Positions 60,901-64,000 of a stretch of 64,000 nucleotides of DNA are shown in pieces (position 1 is the first letter of the stretch; every line of letters begins with the position of its first letter). The notes under the pieces were generated by a model, which ran no database searches, was not told where the DNA came from, and saw nothing but the letters and a program-made list of their open reading frames with translations. The DNA lies in contig NZ_RJJY01000001.1 in the NCBI RefSeq assembly GCF_003751085.1, positions 4,402,001 through 4,466,000 of the forward strand, read 5' to 3'. The DNA is from Micromonospora sp. Llam0. GTDB taxonomy: Bacteria; Actinomycetota; Actinomycetes; Mycobacteriales; Micromonosporaceae. The position numbers and the translations under genes were made by a program.

Positions 60901-63596
60901 ACTGCTGGCTGGACCGGCTGCCGCTGCAGGAGCACGGCAAGATCGACCGCCGGGCGCTGCCGGATCCGGGCGAAGATCAACCCGCCCGGGAGTACGTCGA
61001 GCCGACCGGTCCGGTGCAGACGCTGATCGCCGCCGTCTGGCAGGCGGTGCTGCAGGTGCCCCGGGTCGGCACCGACGACGACTTCTTCGACCTGGGCGGA
61101 CATTCGCTGCTGGCCACCCAGGTGGTCGCCCGGCTACGCCGGGAACTACCGGCGGTCCACGCCGGTGACGGCGCGCCCCCGGCGGTCAGCGTGATGGACC
61201 TGTTCCGGCACCGGACGGTACGCGAACTCGCCGCCCTGCTGACCGACGGTGACGCCGAGCGGGGTCGGCTGCTGCACGAGCTGACCGCACCGGCCTCCAC
61301 CGCAGAGCGGGTCGCCACCCTGGTCTGCGTCCCGTACGGCGGCGGCAGCGCGGTCGTCTACCAGCCGCTCGCCGACGCGCTACCGGCCGGCTGGCGGCTG
61401 CTGTCGGTGGCGATGCCCGGGCACGACATCGGTCTGGCCGACGAACCGGCGCCGATCGACGAGGTCGCCGAGGGCGTGGTCGCGGAGATCCTGGACCGGG
61501 TCGACGGACCGCTGATCCTCTACGGCCACTGTGGGCCGGGCGGGGCGCTCGCCGTCGAGGTGGCCCGCCGGCTGGAGGCGGCCGGGCGGGAACTGACCGC
61601 GGTCTACCTCGGTGCGATCTTCCCGTTCGGCCGGCCGACCGGCGGGCTGCTCGGCCCGCTGCTGCGGCTGCGGCTGGTGGAACGGGTCCGCAGCGACCGG
61701 ATCTACCGCACCTGGCTGCAGGCGCAGGGCACGTCGATCAGCTCCCTCGACCCGGACGAGGCGGCGTTCCTGATCCGGGCGATGCGCCACGACGCCCGAG
61801 TCTCCGAGGACTACTTCACCGCGCTGATGCGCGACCAGGTGACCCCGCTGCGCGCCCCGGTGGTCTCGGTGGTCGGGGAACGCGACCGGGGCACCGACTT
61901 CCATGAGGAACGTTTTCAGGAGTGGCACTTCCTGTCCGACCGCACCGCATTGGCGGTGATCGATGAGGCGGGGCACTACTTCCTCAAGTACCGGGCCGGC
62001 GAGTTGGCGGAGATCGTCACCGGCGTCCACCTCCGGCTCGCCGTACCGGTCGAATCCGACGTGCCACCCACCGACGGCGCGGGGGTGGACGATCCGGCGT
62101 GGCGGCTGCACGCGGTCTCCGACCGAGGCCCGACAGCCGACCCGCCGGGGGCCCGGTCCGGACCGTCGGCATCGGACCGGGCGGCGACCGGACCGGACCG
62201 GGCAGGCGGGCCACCGCCCAGCCTGCGCCGGTTCGGTCTGGTCGCGGCCGGCCAGATCATCACCACCACCGGCACCGCGCTGACCAACTTCGCCGTACCA
62301 CTGTGGATCTACCTGGAGACCGGTTCGCTGGCCCGGTTCGCCCTGTTCTCCATCGTCAGTCTGCTTCCCGGACTGCTGATCGCACCGCTGGCCGGCGCGT
62401 TGATCGACCGGACGAGTCGCCGCCGGGTGCTGCTGGCGGCCAGCGTCGCCGCCGGCGGCGCCAAGGCGGTGATGGCCGGGCTGCTGATCGCCGACCGGGC
62501 CGAGATCTGGCACTTCTACCTGCTCGTCGGCTGGCTGTCGGTGGCGTTGGCGTTCCAACGGCTGTCGTTCGTGTCGGCGGTGCCGCAGCTGGTGCCGAAA
62601 CGCTTCCTCGGCCACGCTAACGGCCTGACCCAGACCGCGGTCGGGTTGACCCAGTTCATGGTGCCGCTGCTGGCGGTCGCGCTGCTGGAGGCGGTCGGAC
62701 TGCGCGGCATCATGATCATCGACGTGGTGGCGTACGTCTTCGCCGTCGCGGTGCTGATCGCCATCCGGTTCCCCCGCACGCTGGCGCTGCAGCGGCGGGA
62801 GAGCCTGGGGCAGGAGATCCTCGGAGGGTTGCGCTACTCGCTGCGCCGCCGGGAGTTCCGCGGCATGCTCGCCTTCTTCGCCGCCCTCAACCTGTTCCTG
62901 TTCCCGGTGCTGTTCCTGCTCCCCCCGCTGGTGCTGGGCTTCGCCGAGCTGGCCGAGGTCGCCCAGATCGCGCTGACCGGCGGGGTCGGCGCGGCCGTCG
63001 GCGGCCTGATCATGCTGGTCTGGGGCGGACCGCGCCGCTACCGGATGCGGGCCGTGCTGATCGGCACGCTGGGCATCGCGGTGACCTGCGCGGTGACCGG
63101 GCTACGCCCCAGCCTGCTGGTCATCGGTGCCGGAGCGTTCGGCATGTACTGCGCGCTCGGCCTGGTCAACGGCATCTACAACACGATCATCCAGATCAAG
63201 GTGCCGCCCCGGTTCCACGGTCGGGTGTTCGCGCTCAACCAGATGGTCGCCTGGTCGACGATGCCACTCGGCTGGGGGGTGATCGCCCCGCTGGCCACCA
63301 GCCTGATGGAGCCGCTGCTGATGCCGGACGGGGCGCTGGCCGGCACGGTCGGGCAGGTGATCGGGGTCGGTCCGGGCCGGGGCATCGCCCTGCTCTACAT
63401 CGCCTTCGGCGTCTGCATCGCGCTGACCGCGATCGTCTCGATGCGCACCCGGGTGCTGTCCCGGTTCGACGACGAGGTGCCGGACGCCCCGCCGGACGAC
63501 CTGGTCGGCATCGAGGCCCGGCAGGCCCGGGTGGCGGCGACCCCCGGCGGCGGACAGCGAGCCCAGCAACCGGTGTCCCCCGGCGGTGGCCGATGA
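57903..63596 (+). CDS. Nonribosomal peptide synthetase fused to MFS transporter (C-A-PCP-TE-MFS)
   Basis: This single 1897-residue protein has five parts. Condensation: ~40-480, LSFGQERIWFTEQL and catalytic HHIVSDG at 164-170. Adenylation: ~500-1010, YTSGSTGVPKG at ~668, FNHYGPTEATVG, YRTGDLG, and K in GKIDRRAL. Carrier: DDDFFDLGGHSLLATQ with the phosphopantetheine Ser1068. Thioesterase-like: ~1125-1390, nucleophile in GHCGPGG (Cys1210), acid in VVGERDRG, base in EAGHYFL. MFS: ~1438-1850, with helices from LVAAGQIITTTGTALTNFAV to LLYIAFGVCIALTAIVSM and the loop GALIDRTSRRRVLLAASV. My hand alignment of the binding pocket gives D-F-T-K-I-G-H-V-G-K, near the aspartate code. ATG 57903 has gggag upstream. 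TGA overlaps the next gene (atga). A tethered synthesis-release-export machine is implied; the product is unknown. Confidence 0.93.
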   Translation: MVHVDKSKAIWVTNLDVPAQDVPIQSQVIQHRNGESPALSFGQERIWFTEQLTPGTAGYVVHSTVRMRGPLDADVLRAAVDTVAARHDSLRMRFTENSDGEPRVEVVPQATVPFTVVDADDETHARELVDATVRTPFDLAVAPLLRVLLVRLGDDDQVLHVGMHHIVSDGWSLNLLLAEVAALYGALTDGLPVPAAPAIDYADYAAWQRARGDGPVAQRELAYWTGALAGVPPLELPTDRPRPAVQSYAGDVHRFGFDAELTAALRRLGRAHRSTLYMTLLAGWQATLFRYSGQRDFAVGSPVAGRVVPEVEKLVGLFVNTVAIRADLSRAPAEGAGGASDVEGAGGEPSFGEVLRRTRGRVLRALSHQEVPFERLVKELNVARDVSRPPVFQVLFTLQNYSRAQTGWPHGITTGAFGSDAAAARFDLSLYVSETDDGLRAMLVYNTDLFDAATVARLTGHYRALLLAAVADPDRPVVDLPLLDDSQQRQLAEFSTGPVPAADRPRPATVGAAALGDLVTRHATATPQAPAVVCGDDLISYAELDRRANQLAHQLREHGVAPGHLVGVCLDQSVQLAVALLAVLRAGGAYLPLDPEQPPARLRLMLADAAPTVVLTSSAIRAELGGDAAPPALAGATCLDRIAVAVAQRPTGPPAGAASGDDLAYVIYTSGSTGVPKGVAVAHRQVLNYLDGVAERFDVVPAGRYALLQSLSFDFSVTVFYLALATGGCVHLVPRRCTGEELADALHTGRIDYLKMTPSHLRALAAEVDTARLLPRRALILGGEAADLDWAADLAGHGVPVFNHYGPTEATVGVTTYRVPAHERGPGSVPIGRPLPYARVHVLDARLRPVPVGVPGEVYLGGDRLARGYLNRPGLTGQRFVPDPFGPPGSRLYRTGDLGVWRADGELLFLGRTDHQVKIRGYRVELGEVEAALREIPGVRQAAVLLRDDRLVGYLERAPQGPAPETAPGPAATSASEPEPAELRRLLADRLPDHMIPGRYCWLDRLPLQEHGKIDRRALPDPGEDQPAREYVEPTGPVQTLIAAVWQAVLQVPRVGTDDDFFDLGGHSLLATQVVARLRRELPAVHAGDGAPPAVSVMDLFRHRTVRELAALLTDGDAERGRLLHELTAPASTAERVATLVCVPYGGGSAVVYQPLADALPAGWRLLSVAMPGHDIGLADEPAPIDEVAEGVVAEILDRVDGPLILYGHCGPGGALAVEVARRLEAAGRELTAVYLGAIFPFGRPTGGLLGPLLRLRLVERVRSDRIYRTWLQAQGTSISSLDPDEAAFLIRAMRHDARVSEDYFTALMRDQVTPLRAPVVSVVGERDRGTDFHEERFQEWHFLSDRTALAVIDEAGHYFLKYRAGELAEIVTGVHLRLAVPVESDVPPTDGAGVDDPAWRLHAVSDRGPTADPPGARSGPSASDRAATGPDRAGGPPPSLRRFGLVAAGQIITTTGTALTNFAVPLWIYLETGSLARFALFSIVSLLPGLLIAPLAGALIDRTSRRRVLLAASVAAGGAKAVMAGLLIADRAEIWHFYLLVGWLSVALAFQRLSFVSAVPQLVPKRFLGHANGLTQTAVGLTQFMVPLLAVALLEAVGLRGIMIIDVVAYVFAVAVLIAIRFPRTLALQRRESLGQEILGGLRYSLRRREFRGMLAFFAALNLFLFPVLFLLPPLVLGFAELAEVAQIALTGGVGAAVGGLIMLVWGGPRRYRMRAVLIGTLGIAVTCAVTGLRPSLLVIGAGAFGMYCALGLVNGIYNTIIQIKVPPRFHGRVFALNQMVAWSTMPLGWGVIAPLATSLMEPLLMPDGALAGTVGQVIGVGPGRGIALLYIAFGVCIALTAIVSMRTRVLSRFDDEVPDAPPDDLVGIEARQARVAATPGGGQRAQQPVSPGGGR

Positions 63597-64000
63597 GTCG
63601 GGCCACCGGTGTCCCCCGGCGGGCGGTCGCCGCGCCGGCCGCCCGGACCGTACCCGAGCTGCTCGACTGGCGCTGCGCCCTGCACCCCGACCGGGTCGCC
63701 ATCGAGGTCCACGGCGTGGACCAGCTCACCTTTGCCAGCTGGCGGGCCGGGGCGCTGGCAGTGGCCGCCGCGCTGCGGCGGGCCGGTGTGGGCCCGGGTG
63801 ACCGGGTCGCGCTGGTGTTCGCGGCGCGGGAGTGGACCGGGTACGCCGTGGCGTACTTCGGGGTGTTGCGGGCCGGCGCGGTCGCGGTGCCGCTGTCCGA
63901 CCGCCTCGCCCCGGCCCAACTGGAGTATGCGGTACGGCACTGCGCCGCCCGGCTGGTCCTGCACGGACCGCTGACCGGCCCGGCCGGACCGCTGCCGGCC
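63593..64000 (+). CDS. AMP-dependent ligase (ANL superfamily), N-terminal part
   Basis: The gene runs off the right edge; 136 residues are visible. Sequence such as ELLDWRCALHPDRVAIEVHG, LTFASWRAGALAVAAALRRA, GVGPGDRVALVFAAREWTGY and VLRAGAVAVPLSDRLAPAQL is the N-terminal domain start of acyl-CoA ligases and adenylation domains (ANL enzymes). The ATP motif is beyond the window. ATG 63593 overlaps the peptide synthetase stop by four bases (atga), so it belongs to the same operon and may load an acyl or amino acid starter (inference). Confidence 0.82.
   Translation, partial: MSRATGVPRRAVAAPAARTVPELLDWRCALHPDRVAIEVHGVDQLTFASWRAGALAVAAALRRAGVGPGDRVALVFAAREWTGYAVAYFGVLRAGAVAVPLSDRLAPAQLEYAVRHCAARLVLHGPLTGPAGPLPA

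Noticed and set aside
57978..61103. A 1041-codon open frame on the minus strand opposite the peptide synthetase
   Set aside because: It is composed almost entirely of Val, Gly, Arg, Pro, His and Gln with no domain pattern, as expected for the complement of a GC-rich coding frame. The plus-strand synthetase motifs are unambiguous.

Overview
The window is chromosomal DNA from a high-GC actinomycete. GTG starts, GGAGG-type ribosome sites and ATGA/GTGA gene overlaps are frequent. Mycothiol-type and mycobacteria-like proteins (Eis acetyltransferase, Rv2466c-like reductase, group II truncated hemoglobin, CobC of the Rv2231c type) occur beside a secondary-metabolite locus. I infer a member of the Micromonosporaceae; the sequence does not name the species. 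No rRNA, tRNA, CRISPR array, insertion sequence or phage was seen.

Layout. 1-6.7 kb: housekeeping genes (Eis C-terminus, rpiB, DUF1015 protein, Rv2466c-like reductase, pepN). 6.7-10.0 kb: an accessory patch bounded by two near-perfect palindromes. It holds an overlapping three-gene operon (small zinc-ribbon membrane protein, 46-residue protein, GNAT), a frameshifted XRE-TPR regulator behind a 15-codon leader ORF, and a SLOG-fold protein. 10.1-23.2 kb: alcohol dehydrogenase, DUF5130 operon with an amidase, sortase and a candidate substrate, HNH nuclease, MscS channel, MFS transporter, truncated hemoglobin, YbjN protein, and an ettA-thioesterase operon. 23.6-27.6 kb: trehalose synthesis (otsA, then an otsB-GH15 fusion). 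27.6-34.9 kb: cobalamin genes (cysG/cobA, cobT, cobC, cobB), interrupted by a class A penicillin-binding protein on the opposite strand. 35.0-37.1 kb: SURF1 and an amino-acid permease. 37.1-41.1 kb: an overlapping VAO-type oxidase / FAD oxidoreductase / MFS exporter operon of unknown product. 41.4-56.1 kb: an L-arabinose regulon. 56.4 kb to the right edge: a nonribosomal peptide locus running off the window.

The arabinose region reads as one system. A YtfQ-YtfR-YtfT-YjfF-type importer is continuous with araB-araD-araA on the minus strand. A LacI-type regulator and a ChvE-GguA-GguB-type importer face the other way. Related lac-like operator sequences lie at three places between these units, two of them on recognisable promoters.

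The most unusual gene is at 57903-63596. It encodes one 1897-residue protein with condensation, adenylation (hand-read code close to aspartate), carrier, a cysteine-nucleophile thioesterase-like domain and a complete MFS transporter fused at the C-terminus. A free-standing condensation-like protein is divergent from it, and an AMP-ligase overlaps its stop codon, so synthesis, release and export of a small aspartate-derived product may be encoded together. Product and function are unknown.
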